This document shows positions 34,811-43,625 of a DNA stretch of 64,000 nucleotides, piece after piece. The DNA comes from Oscillospiraceae bacterium (GTDB lineage Bacteria; Bacillota; Clostridia; Oscillospirales; Oscillospiraceae): assembly GCA_015067435.1 (NCBI GenBank), contig SVMM01000008.1, positions 87,853 to 151,852 of the forward strand, in the 5' to 3' direction. Every line of letters starts with the position of its first letter. The first letter of the stretch is position 1. The notes below the pieces were generated by a model. It saw nothing but the letters and a program-made list of their open reading frames with translations. It ran no database searches and was not told the DNA's origin. The position numbers and the translations under genes are program-made.

Positions 34811-34838
34811 AAAAAGAGCGGCAGGAGCCGCTCTTTTT
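34811..34838. terminator. Bidirectional hairpin inside the importer-deaminase operon
   Basis: AAAAAGAGCGGC, loop AGGA, GCCGCTCTTTTT, with T runs on both strands. It lies between the last permease gene and the deaminase gene and would limit deaminase expression. Confidence 0.8.
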
Positions 34839-34846
34839 TTGATGTG

Positions 34847-35833
34847 TCAGCGTTCTTCGCGGAAGTAGCTCAGGCCAAGGCTGGCGGGGGGCTGGTTCTC
34901 GCGCTTCTTGCGCAGCGACACGATGATGAGCACTACCAGCGTGATGACATAGGGCAGCATCTTGAAGATCTCCAGCGTCCGGCGGGAGAGGCCGGGGATG
35001 TAAAGGTACGCCCAGTAGACGAAACCGAAGAGGTAGGAGCCCCAGATCGCGCTGACGGGCTTCCACGTGGCGAAGATGACCAGCGCCACGGCGAGCCAGC
35101 CGAGCCCCTCGATCGTGCCGTCGTTCGCCCAGGTGCCCTTGACGTAGTCCATCGTGTAGAAGAGGCCGCCAAGGCCTGCGACCGCGGAGCCGACGATGAT
35201 GGCGAGGTACTTGTACTTCGTGACGTTGATGCCCGCGGCATCCGCCGTGCCGGGATTCTCGCCCACGGCGCGGAGGTTGAGGCCCGTGCGCGTGCGGTTG
35301 AGGAAGTGGCGCATCAGGATGGCGAGTACGATGGCGAGATACGCCATGAAGCCGTGGGCAAACAACAGCTTGCCGACGGTGCCCATGTAGCCCAGCGGGG
35401 TATAGGCGATGTACGCGCTGGAGGTGATGGGCACGGAGATCTGGCCGACGCCGCCCGCCAGCGTATTGAGGCTGGCGCCGAAGAAGTTCGCGACGCCGCC
35501 GCCGAAGATGGTCAGCGTAAGACCGGTGACGTTCTGGTTGGCGCGCAGGGTGATGGTCAGGAAAGCGTAGATAAGGCCGCCCAGCGCTGCGAACAGCATG
35601 GAGCACAGGAAGCTGAGGATCAGACCCGTCACGGGAGAAACGCCGCCGCCGAGCTCGTAGTAAAACGCGGCGATCATGCCGCCGATACCGCCGAGGTACA
35701 TGATGCCGGGGATACCGAGGTTGAGGTTGCCCGCCTTTTCGATCAGGATCTCGCCGATGGCGCCGAGCATGATGATCGTGCCGAACGCGATGGCGGAATT
35801 GATGAGGGCCAGCAGCTGGTCTTGCGTTACCAT
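34847..35833 (-). CDS. BMP-type ABC importer, permease subunit 2
   Basis: A 328-residue BPD_transp_2 permease with about nine membrane helices. GAIGEILIEKAGNLNLGIPG near the N-terminus and the coupling region GLNLRAVGENPGTADAAGIN are hallmarks of the second permease of nucleoside/purine importers (YufQ/NupQ type). ATG 35833 shares one base with the stop of permease 1 and has GGAAAGGGGG upstream. Together with permease 1, the double ATPase and the BmpA-like lipoprotein it forms one importer. Confidence 0.9.
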   Translation of the reverse strand: MVTQDQLLALINSAIAFGTIIMLGAIGEILIEKAGNLNLGIPGIMYLGGIGGMIAAFYYELGGGVSPVTGLILSFLCSMLFAALGGLIYAFLTITLRANQNVTGLTLTIFGGGVANFFGASLNTLAGGVGQISVPITSSAYIAYTPLGYMGTVGKLLFAHGFMAYLAIVLAILMRHFLNRTRTGLNLRAVGENPGTADAAGINVTKYKYLAIIVGSAVAGLGGLFYTMDYVKGTWANDGTIEGLGWLAVALVIFATWKPVSAIWGSYLFGFVYWAYLYIPGLSRRTLEIFKMLPYVITLVVLIIVSLRKKRENQPPASLGLSYFREER

Positions 35834-36951
35834 CAATTCTTCGCCCCCTTTCCTTTGTTGAAGCGGACCGTGTAGTTGACAAAAAACTCGCTTCCGAGCA
35901 GGAAGAACAGGATGATGCCGGTGATCATCTCGCTGACCTCCTGCGAGAGGTTGTAGGTGGAGGCGATGGCCTGCGCACCCTTTTGCAGGAACACGAGCAG
36001 GAACGAGAAGATGATCATGACCACGCTGTTGAACTGTGCCAGCCACGCGACGATGATCGCCGTGAAGCCGCGCCCGCCGGCGGTGGAGGTGGAGATGGTG
36101 TGGCTCGCGCCGGAGACGGCGACGAATCCCGCGAGGCCGCAGACCGCGCCGGAGAACACGATGGTGCGGACATACGCCTGATTGACGCGGATGCCGGCGT
36201 AGCGCGCGGTGTTCTCGCTGTCACCGATGACGGCGATCTCATAGCCGTGCTTGGAGTGGTTCATGTACAGGTACATGATCAGCGTGACCGCCAGCACGAT
36301 GACGACGTTCCATCCGAAATCCTTGTTGTAGCCCTCCGAGAGCAGGTTGGGGAGCCAGCCCGCTTTTGTCTGCGAGTTGATCACGCCGACGCTGTTCGAG
36401 CCGAAGGGGTTTTCCCACAGCGCCACAAAATAGCTGGTGAGCTGGATGGCGATGTAGTTCATCATCAGCGTGAACAGCGTTTCGTTAGTGTTCCAGCGCG
36501 CCTTGAACAGGCCGGGGAAGAAACCCCAGATGCCGCCCGCGACCAGACTGGAGACGATCATCACAAGCAGCAGCACGGGGGTGGGGAGGTTCTTGAAGTA
36601 GATCATGCACGCCGCGGAGGCGATGGCACCGACGAGGATCTGTCCCTCCGCGCCGATGTTCCAGAAGCGCATCTTGAACGCGGGGGCAAGGCCGACGGCG
36701 ATGCACAAAAGCGTCATCGCGTCGCGGATCGTGACCCACATGCGCTTGGACGTGCCGACCGCGCCGTCTGCCATCGTGGCGAACACCGCCGCGGGATTGA
36801 GCTTGGAGATCGCAACAATGACGATGCCGCTGACGACCAGACTGAGGAAAAACGCGATGACACGGATGCCCCATGCCTTCCATGCGGGCAGCATCTCGCC
36901 GCGCTTGGACATGCGGATGAGCGGCTCGTGGCCGGTATGCTCCTTACCCAT
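35833..36951 (-). CDS. BMP-type ABC importer, permease subunit 1
   Basis: A 372-residue BPD_transp_2 permease with about nine to ten helices. KMRFWNIGAEGQILVGAIAS and ARYAGIRVNQAYVR-type segments identify the first permease of nucleoside/purine importers (YufP/NupP type). ATG 36951 overlaps the ATPase stop by one base and follows AAAGGAGG; the frame continues further upstream only across the ATPase gene. Confidence 0.9.
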   Translation of the reverse strand: MGKEHTGHEPLIRMSKRGEMLPAWKAWGIRVIAFFLSLVVSGIVIVAISKLNPAAVFATMADGAVGTSKRMWVTIRDAMTLLCIAVGLAPAFKMRFWNIGAEGQILVGAIASAACMIYFKNLPTPVLLLVMIVSSLVAGGIWGFFPGLFKARWNTNETLFTLMMNYIAIQLTSYFVALWENPFGSNSVGVINSQTKAGWLPNLLSEGYNKDFGWNVVIVLAVTLIMYLYMNHSKHGYEIAVIGDSENTARYAGIRVNQAYVRTIVFSGAVCGLAGFVAVSGASHTISTSTAGGRGFTAIIVAWLAQFNSVVMIIFSFLLVFLQKGAQAIASTYNLSQEVSEMITGIILFFLLGSEFFVNYTVRFNKGKGAKN

Positions 36952-38492
36952 CAGGCACCCTCCTTTCTGTGCTGCGTCATCAGAAGGCCGACTTCTTCCT
37001 TTGTGATCGTCCGCGCGTCCACGACGCCGGAGACCTGTCCGCCGCAGAGGACGACCAGCCGGTCGCACAGCTCCAGCAGCACGTCCAGATCCTCGCCGAC
37101 GTACACCACCGCGACGCCCTTCATCTTCTCCTGTGTGAGCAGGTTATAGATCGTATAGGACGTGTTGATGTCAAGACCGCGCACGGCGTATGCCGTCATC
37201 AAAACGGAGGGCTCCTGCGCGATCTCGCGCCCGACGAGCACCTTCTGCACGTTGCCGCCGGACATGCGGCGCACGGGGAAGGAGGTGCTGGGCGTGACGA
37301 CCTCCAACTCCTTCCAGATGTCGTTTGCCAGCTTTTCCGGATTCTTCCGGTCCACGAACAGGCCCTTGCCCTTGCGCCACGAGCGGAGCATCATGTTGCC
37401 CGTCATGCCCATGGTTCCCACAAGGCCCATGCCGAGGCGGTCTTCCGGCACGAAAGCCATGCCGACGCCGGTTTTCTTGATATCCAGCGGGTCCATGCCG
37501 ACCAGATTCTTCGACTGCCCGCTGGCGGGGTCGTGGAAGACGATCTCACCCTCGCGCACGGGGTAGAGGCCGGCGATGGATTCCAGCAGCTCCTTCTGTC
37601 CGCTGCCGGCAACGCCCGCGATGCCGAGGATCTCGCCGCTCATGGCGATGAACGACACGTCGTCGAGGCGCTTGACGCCCAGCTCGTCAAAGACCGTCAG
37701 GTTCTTGATCTCCAGACGCGGCTTGGGATCGACAGGCATGGGGCGGTCGATGTTCAGTGTGACGGCGTGGCCCACCATCATGTCGGTCAGCGACTGCTGG
37801 TCGGCGTCCTTCGTCATCACGTCGCCGATGTATTCGCCCTTGCGCAGCACCGCTACGCGGTCGGAAACGTCAAGCACCTCATGCAGCTTGTGCGTGATGA
37901 TGATGAGGGACTTGCCGTCCTTCTTCATCGCGCGCATGATGTCGAAGAGCTTGTCCGTCTCCTGCGGGGTGAGCACGGCGGTGGGCTCGTCGAGGATCAG
38001 AATGTCCGCGCCGCGGTAGAGCACCTTGACGATCTCCACCGTCTGCTTCTGCGATACGGACATGTCGTAGATCTTCTGGTCGGGCTTGATGTCGAAGCCG
38101 TAACGCCCGCAGATCTCCGCAACCTTTTCACCCGCCTTTTTCAGATCCAGCTTGCCCTCGCCCTCCAGACCGAGCACGATGTTCTCCGTCGCGGTGAACA
38201 CGTCGACCAGCTTGAAGTGCTGGTGGATCATGCCGATACCGTTGTCGAAGGCGTCCTTGGGCGAGCCGATGGTCACAGGCTTGCCGTGGACATAGATCTG
38301 TCCCTCGTCGGGGAAGTAGATGCCGGAGAGCTGGTTCATCAGCGTTGTTTTTCCGCTGCCGTTTTCGCCCAGCAGCGACAAGATTTCGCCCTCGCGCAGC
38401 TCCAGATTGACATGGTCGTTCGCCACGACCTTTCCGAAGCGCTTGGTGACGTTTTCCATTTTGATGGCACAGGAAGCGCTCAACGCAATCAT
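36951..38492 (-). CDS. BMP-type ABC importer, double ATP-binding protein
   Basis: A 513-residue protein with two ABC domains. The first has Walker A GENGSGKTT, signature DMSVSQKQT and Walker B ADILILDEPT. The second has the degenerate Walker A GVAGSGQKEL and signature RMSGGNVQK, followed by SVLMTAYAVRGLD where other members have LIxxxPTRGLD. This asymmetry is usual for sugar/nucleoside importers. ATG 38492 directly touches its AGAGAGG site; an in-frame TTG at 38483 has better spacing and may be used. It has its own promoter. Confidence 0.9.
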   Translation of the reverse strand: MIALSASCAIKMENVTKRFGKVVANDHVNLELREGEILSLLGENGSGKTTLMNQLSGIYFPDEGQIYVHGKPVTIGSPKDAFDNGIGMIHQHFKLVDVFTATENIVLGLEGEGKLDLKKAGEKVAEICGRYGFDIKPDQKIYDMSVSQKQTVEIVKVLYRGADILILDEPTAVLTPQETDKLFDIMRAMKKDGKSLIIITHKLHEVLDVSDRVAVLRKGEYIGDVMTKDADQQSLTDMMVGHAVTLNIDRPMPVDPKPRLEIKNLTVFDELGVKRLDDVSFIAMSGEILGIAGVAGSGQKELLESIAGLYPVREGEIVFHDPASGQSKNLVGMDPLDIKKTGVGMAFVPEDRLGMGLVGTMGMTGNMMLRSWRKGKGLFVDRKNPEKLANDIWKELEVVTPSTSFPVRRMSGGNVQKVLVGREIAQEPSVLMTAYAVRGLDINTSYTIYNLLTQEKMKGVAVVYVGEDLDVLLELCDRLVVLCGGQVSGVVDARTITKEEVGLLMTQHRKEGA

Positions 38493-38556
38493 CCTCTCTT
38501 TGCTCGGGAAGGAACTGAAAATGGAAAAAGCGCCCCTCCCAATTACTTACCCGTCC

Positions 38557-38585
38557 AGTCTAACATATTCAAAAAGCGTTGTAAA
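38557..38585 (-). promoter_or_regulatory. Internal promoter of the importer ATPase-permease genes
   Basis: On the minus strand TTTACA (38580-38585) and TAGACT (38557-38562) with a 17-base spacer, downstream of the terminator that follows the lipoprotein gene. Confidence 0.6.
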
Positions 38586-38656
38586 CAAAAAGAACAAAAA
38601 AATTTGCTTGAAACCAAAAAATTTGTTTGCTTTGGCGGGGCGAAGCAAAAAAGAAA

Positions 38657-38684
38657 GAAGGGGCTGCCGGACGGCAGCCCCTTC
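38657..38684 (-). terminator. Terminator between lipoprotein and ATPase genes
   Basis: GAAGGGGCTGCCG pairs with CGGCAGCCCCTTC, and on the minus strand TTTCTTTTTTG follows. It would make binding-protein mRNA more abundant than transporter mRNA. The rest of the 204-base gap holds AT-rich direct repeats (AGCAAA...AAATTTTTT) and the promoter. Confidence 0.8.
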
Positions 38685-38696
38685 GCGGGGAAAAGA

Positions 38697-39995
38697 TCAG
38701 TTGAGCTCGGTGATGCCGTCGATGCGCAGGGAGAAGGACGGCGCGGAGATGTACTCAGACTCGTGATAGTAACCGTCCACGATACCCTCGTTGGTGTCGT
38801 TCGTCCAGTCGCCGTCGGAGTCGAAGGTGAAGGCGCTGGTGACGGGCGCGCCGCCGACGGTGAAGGTGCTGGTGTCGAAGACATGCAGCGTGCCGGCCTT
38901 GATGGCGTCTTCAGCGGCCTTGACAGCCTCAGCGGTGCCCGCAGCGACCTCGGGGCCAAGCGGGGTGATGGCGACCGCGCCGGCGTCATAGCCCTTGGAC
39001 CAGTCGGTAGGCAGGGTGCCGCCGTCGAGCATGGTCTGGAACGCCTCGGTGTAGTAGACGCTCCAGTCGTTGGTGGAGGAGGTCAGGGCGGCGGTCGGAG
39101 CCGCGGCGAGCATGTCGATGTTGTAGCCGACGGAGTAGACGGCCTTGCCGTTGTCCTTCGCGGTCTGGACAGCCTTCGGAGCGCCGGTGGAGTCGGCGTG
39201 CTGGCCGATGATGCAGCAGCCGCGCGCCATCAGAGCCTCGGCAGCCTTGCCCTCAGCCTGAATGTCGAACCAGGAATTGGTGTACTGGACGTCCATGTGC
39301 GCCTCGGGAACGATGGACTTGATGCCCAGGAAGAAGCCGGTGTAGCCGGAGACCACTTCCGCGTAGGGATACGCGCCGACGTAGCCGATGTAAGGATCGG
39401 TGACGAGGCCGGCATCCATCATCTCCTTGAGCTTCATGCCGGCGACGATGCCGCTGACATAACGGGACTCAAAGGTCATGTTGAACGCGTTGTGGAAGTT
39501 GGGGAGGCCGGACTTGAGCGCCGTGTCGCCGGTCATGGCGACAAACTGGATGTCGGGGTTCTCGTCGGCGGCCTGCTGGCAGTAGGTCTGATGGCCGTAG
39601 GAGTTGGTGATGACGAGCGTGCAGCCCTGCTCAACGCACTCAATGCACTTGTCGTAGCAGTCCTCGGTCTCGCCGATGTTGTAGAACCAGACGATGTCGG
39701 AATCGGACAGGCCGACCGCGGCGGCGGCCTTGCGGATGCCGTCGATGTGGGCGAAGGTGTAGCCCTCGTTCTCGTCGCCGACGAGGACGACGCCGACCTT
39801 CAGCTTGCTGGCCTCGGGCGTCGCGGGCGTCGCCGGAGTCGCGGGCGTTTCAGGAGTAGCAGGAGTCGCCGGAGTCGCGGGGGTGGCGGGCGTCGCGGGC
39901 GTCGCGGGCTCGGTGGTGCCGCCACCGCCGCCGTTGCAGGCGACCAGTGCGAGGGCCATGACAAGCGCAAGGAACAGTGCAAGGTACTTCTTCAT
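38697..39995 (-). CDS. BmpA-family substrate-binding lipoprotein
   Basis: A 432-residue lipoprotein. The signal ends in the lipobox LALVAC with the lipidated Cys20. A low-complexity linker of repeated Pro-Ala-Thr units (about residues 28-60) leads to a BMP/PnrA-like periplasmic-binding fold beginning KLKVGVVLVGDENEG. PnrA-type proteins bind purine nucleosides or bases, which suits this locus. Unlike most, the ATG has a full AGGAGG five bases before it. First gene of the importer unit with a promoter at 40078-40106. Confidence 0.9.
   Translation of the reverse strand: MKKYLALFLALVMALALVACNGGGGGTTEPATPATPATPATPATPATPETPATPATPATPEASKLKVGVVLVGDENEGYTFAHIDGIRKAAAAVGLSDSDIVWFYNIGETEDCYDKCIECVEQGCTLVITNSYGHQTYCQQAADENPDIQFVAMTGDTALKSGLPNFHNAFNMTFESRYVSGIVAGMKLKEMMDAGLVTDPYIGYVGAYPYAEVVSGYTGFFLGIKSIVPEAHMDVQYTNSWFDIQAEGKAAEALMARGCCIIGQHADSTGAPKAVQTAKDNGKAVYSVGYNIDMLAAAPTAALTSSTNDWSVYYTEAFQTMLDGGTLPTDWSKGYDAGAVAITPLGPEVAAGTAEAVKAAEDAIKAGTLHVFDTSTFTVGGAPVTSAFTFDSDGDWTNDTNEGIVDGYYHESEYISAPSFSLRIDGITELN
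39820..39910 (-). repeat. Low-complexity Pro-Ala-Thr linker repeat
   Basis: About ten nine-base units (coding Ala-Thr-Pro) occur in tandem within the lipoprotein gene, with single-base variation and one Glu-for-Ala change. Likely an extended spacer between the lipid anchor and the binding domain. Confidence 0.75.
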
Positions 39996-40077
39996 GTTTT
40001 TCCTCCTTTTCTTTGATCCAATCGCATATTTTTGTTTTCGGGACGCCGGAAAAGCTCCTGCGTTCCTCAACAACCTA

Positions 40078-40106
40078 ATCATAACGAATTCGCTCAAAAA
40101 AGACAA
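40078..40106 (-). promoter_or_regulatory. Promoter of the BmpA-like lipoprotein gene
   Basis: On the minus strand TTGTCT (40101-40106) and TATGAT (40078-40083) with a 17-base spacer, in the 165-base gap after ygeW. Confidence 0.65.
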
Positions 40107-40160
40107 TAAGAAAAATATGACGTTTTCAACAAAAGATAAGCCGGTGAACTGGCAATTTTA

Positions 40161-41354
40161 TTAATAAATCTTGCGCTGCCACTTCGACGCGTCCAGCGCC
40201 ATGAGCGTGCCCACGGGATCCTTGACCTTCGCGAGGAAGATCATCGCCGCGATGATGTACGGCTTGAAGGACGCCTGCTTGTACAGCGGCACGCGATAGC
40301 GGTCGAACACGGAGTTGTCCACCTCGCCCTCAGCGCAGGAGAGGCCGGTGATGTCGGCGGGCAGGCAGTGCAGATACAGCGCCTTGCCGTCCTTCGTCAG
40401 CTTCATCATGTCCTCGGTGCACGCCCAGTCCTTGTGCTCGGCGTTCTGCGCGAGCAGCTTTTTCTCCAGCGCGGCAATGCCGTCCTTGTCGCCCTTCTGG
40501 TAGAGCTTCGTGCGTTCCTCCATGGCGGCGAACGGCGCCCAGGACTTGGGATACACAATGTCGGCGTCCACGAAGGCTTCCTTCATGGAGTTGCACTTCT
40601 TGAAGCTGCCGCCGGTTGCCTCGGCGTTCTTCTTGGCGATCTCCTCGATCTCGGGCATGACCTCGTAGCCCTCCGGATGGGCGAGCGTGACGTCCATGCC
40701 GAAGCGGGTGAACAGGCCGATGACGCCCTGCGGGACGGAGAGCGGCTTGCCGTAGGACGGGGAATACGCCCACGTCATCGCGACCTTCTTGCCCTTGAGG
40801 TTCTCCACGCCGCCGAACTGGTGGATGATGTGCAGCATGTCCGCCATGCACTGCGTCGGATGGTCGACGTCGCACTGGAGGTTGACGAGCGTCGGGCGCT
40901 GCTCCAGAATGCCGTCGCGATAGCCCTCTTCGAGGGAATCCATAAACGTCTTCTGATACTTGTGGCCCTCGCCGATGAACATATCGTCGCGGATGCCGAT
41001 GACGTCCGCCATGAAGGATACCATGTTCGCGGTCTCGCGCACGGTCTCGCCGTGGGCGATCTGACTGACCTTCTCGTCGAGCACCTGCTCCTCAAGACCG
41101 AGGAGATTGCAGGCGGAGGCGAAGGAGAAACGCGTGCGGGTGGAATTGTCGCGGAAGATCGAGATGCCGAGACCGGAGTCAAAGATGCGGGTGGATTTGT
41201 TGCGCTCGCGCAGGTCGCGCAGCGCGTCGGCGACGGCAAACACCGCGGCGATCTCCTCGTCGGTCTTGTCCCACGTCCAGTAGAAGTCGTTCTTGTACAT
41301 ATTGTTGATGTGCAGCAACTCCAGCTGACGGGCGAGTTCAATGGTCTTGCTCAT
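40161..41354 (-). CDS. ygeW: YgeW-type knotted carbamoyltransferase
   Basis: This 397-residue protein has the aspartate/ornithine carbamoyltransferase fold. The carbamoyl-phosphate motif STRTR is at residues 71-75, HPTQ at about 165-168 and HCLP near residue 326. The extended SIFRDNSTRTRFSFASACN and the length match YgeW, which has an unusual knotted structure and no proven substrate in the classic pathways. In this locus it probably removes or accepts a carbamoyl group from a ureido product of purine breakdown and allows ATP recovery. It follows ygeY by 36 bases with AAAGGAG upstream. Confidence 0.92.
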   Translation of the reverse strand: MSKTIELARQLELLHINNMYKNDFYWTWDKTDEEIAAVFAVADALRDLRERNKSTRIFDSGLGISIFRDNSTRTRFSFASACNLLGLEEQVLDEKVSQIAHGETVRETANMVSFMADVIGIRDDMFIGEGHKYQKTFMDSLEEGYRDGILEQRPTLVNLQCDVDHPTQCMADMLHIIHQFGGVENLKGKKVAMTWAYSPSYGKPLSVPQGVIGLFTRFGMDVTLAHPEGYEVMPEIEEIAKKNAEATGGSFKKCNSMKEAFVDADIVYPKSWAPFAAMEERTKLYQKGDKDGIAALEKKLLAQNAEHKDWACTEDMMKLTKDGKALYLHCLPADITGLSCAEGEVDNSVFDRYRVPLYKQASFKPYIIAAMIFLAKVKDPVGTLMALDASKWQRKIY

Positions 41355-41390
41355 GGAAAACCAGCTCCTTTCAAATTCTGTAAAGTAAAG

Positions 41391-42788
41391 TTACTTGATA
41401 TCGTTGCCGGTCAGCTCCTGACGGAAGCTCGTGGCGGAGCCGTCCTTATTCTCGGGCTTGTAGAGCATCGGAACGGCGGCATAGAGCGCGGCGCAGGTGA
41501 CGAGATCCTGTTTCCACGTGACCTCGTTGGGCGCGTGCGCCTGGGACTCGGCGCCGGGGCCGAAGCCGACGCAGGGGATGCCGTAGCGGCCCTGAATGGA
41601 CACGCCGTTGGTGGAGAACGTCCACTTGTCGGTCAGCGGGCGGCCTTCGCGCTTGGACTTGGCGAGATCGTCCGCCCAGATGCGCTCGGTGCCCCAGAGG
41701 CCGTGGTACGCGTCGACGAGTGCCTGCACATGTGGCGCGGTCTCCTTGTTGATCCACGTGGGGAAGAACGCCTCGGTCTTGTAGACCTCGCCGGTCCACG
41801 CGGGACGGTCATACCAGTACATGCTGACCTTCACGTCGTCGCCGTACTTCTTGACGCTCGGCAGGTCCTCGATCTCCTTGAGGCAGGACTGGTAGGTCTC
41901 GCCCGCGGTCATGCGGCGGTCGATGGAGATCGCGCAGGAGTCCGCGACGGCGCAGCGGGACGGGGAGGTGTAGAAGATCTGGCTGGTGGTGCAGGTGCCG
42001 CGGCCGAGGAAGCGCGCGTCCTCATAGTGCTCGGGGTTGTACTTGGGGTCGAGCATCTTGACGAGACCCTTGATCTCGACGGAATCGTCGGCGGGGTTCT
42101 CGTTCAGTGCGCGCACGTCCTGCAGAATGTCCGCCATCTTGTAGATCGCGTTGTCGCCGCGCTCCGGCGCGCTGCCGTGGCAGGAGACGCCCTTGACGTC
42201 GACGCGGATCTCCATGCGGCCGCGGTGGCCGCGGTAGATGCCGCCGTCGGTCGGCTCGGTGGAGATGACGAACTCGACCTTCTTCTGCGCCTCTTCGAGG
42301 GAGGCGAAATCCTTGTTGGCGATGTACTGCCAGCACATGCCGTCGCAGTCCTCTTCCTGCACGGAGCCGACGACCATGATTTTGTAGCCCGCGGGAATGA
42401 GGCCGAGATCCTTCATGATCTTCACGCCGTAGGTGGCGGACGCCATGCCGCCCTCCTGATCGGAGCCGCCGCGGCCGTAGATCTGGGTTTCGTTCTCCCA
42501 GCCCTGATACGGGTCGTCCGTCCAGTTGGCGCGGTTGCCGATGCCGACGGTGTCGATGTGGCTGTCGATGGCGATGATCCTGTCGCCGTCGCCCATCCAG
42601 CCGATGACGTTGCCGAGACCGTCGATCTCGACCTTGTCATAGCCGAGCTTTTCCATCTCCGTCTTGATGCGCTTGACGACGCCCTCCTCCTCGCAGCTCT
42701 CGCTGGGGATGGCGATCATGTCGCGGAGGAACCGCGTCATGTCGGGGCCGTAGGCCTGCGCTGCCTTTTTGATCGCTTCAAAATCCAT
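41391..42788 (-). CDS. ygeY: YgeY-family M20 metallohydrolase
   Basis: A 465-residue member of the M20/ArgE/DapE family, subgroup YgeY. Metal and catalytic positions are visible: DSHIDTVG (metal His and catalytic Asp), [10 protein letters not shown] (bridging Asp), the EE pair in [15 protein letters not shown], and a C-terminal HAPNE. It probably hydrolyses an amide or ureido bond in the purine-derived chain. Start ATG 42788 has GGAGG nine bases upstream; the frame is open further but with no ribosome site. First gene of a ygeY-ygeW operon, divergent from the regulator. Confidence 0.9.
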   Translation of the reverse strand: MDFEAIKKAAQAYGPDMTRFLRDMIAIPSESCEEEGVVKRIKTEMEKLGYDKVEIDGLGNVIGWMGDGDRIIAIDSHIDTVGIGNRANWTDDPYQGWENETQIYGRGGSDQEGGMASATYGVKIMKDLGLIPAGYKIMVVGSVQEEDCDGMCWQYIANKDFASLEEAQKKVEFVISTEPTDGGIYRGHRGRMEIRVDVKGVSCHGSAPERGDNAIYKMADILQDVRALNENPADDSVEIKGLVKMLDPKYNPEHYEDARFLGRGTCTTSQIFYTSPSRCAVADSCAISIDRRMTAGETYQSCLKEIEDLPSVKKYGDDVKVSMYWYDRPAWTGEVYKTEAFFPTWINKETAPHVQALVDAYHGLWGTERIWADDLAKSKREGRPLTDKWTFSTNGVSIQGRYGIPCVGFGPGAESQAHAPNEVTWKQDLVTCAALYAAVPMLYKPENKDGSATSFRQELTGNDIK

Positions 42789-42846
42789 GTGGAACAACCT
42801 CCATTTCTGAATTTGCGTTAAGTCACCCGATGATTCATCATTCCTT

Positions 42847-42874
42847 ATCATATCATATGGAACGGCGTTGTCAA
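42847..42874 (-). promoter_or_regulatory. Promoter of ygeY-ygeW
   Basis: On the minus strand a consensus TTGACA (42869-42874) and TATGAT (42847-42852) with a 16-base spacer. A second TATGAT lies five bases closer to the -35 box. Confidence 0.75.
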
Positions 42875-42914
42875 ACAAAAATTTAGAAATGCTGAAAAAA
42901 TTTTTGAAAAAGCA

Positions 42915-42944
42915 TTGCAATTTGCCTCGCATCTGTATTAAGAT
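42915..42944 (+). promoter_or_regulatory. Possible promoter of the YheO-like regulator gene
   Basis: TTGCAA (42915-42920) and TAAGAT (42939-42944) with an 18-base spacer, or TATTAA (42936-42941) with 15. If correct the transcript starts after the annotated ATG at 42945. Confidence 0.35.
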
Positions 42945-43625
42945 ATGAGAGAAAATGGACGAGGGGAGGCGGCGCGTATCGAGACGGCGCAGTTGAAGGA
43001 GCTCAAACAGATCGCGAAGGGCATAGCGGCGACGTTCGGCAGCAATTGCGAGGTCGTGGTCCACGACGTGAGCGGCAAGGGGACCGACAGCACGATCGTC
43101 GCGATCGAAAACGGGCATGTGAGTGGGCGGAAGGTCGGCGACGGCGCGTCGCAGGTGGTGCTGGAGCAGACGCTGGACGCCGACGCGCAGCCGGTGGATC
43201 ACATGTGCTACCTCACCAAGACACCGGACGGCAAGGTGCTCAAGTCCACGACGATGTTCATCCGCGGCAAGAATGGCAAGGTGACGGCGATCCTCGGCAT
43301 CAACTACGACGTGTCGGGGCTGCTGCTGGCGGAGTCGGCGATGCACGAGCTGGTGGCGACGGCGGAGCCGGAGCGCGGCGAGCCGCAGAAGATCGTGAAC
43401 GTCAACGATCTGCTCGACGAGCTGATCGCCCAGTCGGTCACGATCGTCGGCAAGCCGGTCGCGCTGATGAACAAGGAGGACAAGATGAAAGCCATCGGCT
43501 TTTTGAGCCAGAGCGGGGCCTTCCTCGTCACCAAGTCCGGAGACAAGATCGCAAAGTACTTCGGTATCTCAAAATATACACTATATTCATACATCGACAA
43601 ACAGGAGGACAAGCAAAATGGGTAA
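42945..43625 (+). CDS. YheO/DauR-like PAS-HTH transcriptional regulator
   Basis: About 226 residues. The YheO-like PAS domain occupies about 15-125 ([22 protein letters not shown] is its opening; [12 protein letters not shown] its close). The DauR-type helix-turn-helix is C-terminal ([20 protein letters not shown], then [15 protein letters not shown]). It probably senses a pathway metabolite and controls the divergent ygeY-ygeW and the downstream PLP genes. The ATG used has no ribosome site and may precede the transcript start; a GGGGAGG at 42963 suggests a later, perhaps non-ATG, start. It overlaps the next gene by eight bases. Confidence 0.8.
   Translation: MRENGRGEAARIETAQLKELKQIAKGIAATFGSNCEVVVHDVSGKGTDSTIVAIENGHVSGRKVGDGASQVVLEQTLDADAQPVDHMCYLTKTPDGKVLKSTTMFIRGKNGKVTAILGINYDVSGLLLAESAMHELVATAEPERGEPQKIVNVNDLLDELIAQSVTIVGKPVALMNKEDKMKAIGFLSQSGAFLVTKSGDKIAKYFGISKYTLYSYIDKQEDKQNG

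Noticed and set aside
39820..39910. CRISPR-like repeats
   Set aside because: The short tandem units are contiguous without spacers and encode a Pro-Ala-Thr linker in frame.
36969..40016. A 1015-codon plus-strand open frame opposite the importer genes
   Set aside because: It mirrors the ATPase and lipoprotein genes, spans their terminator and promoter, and has no domain motifs.
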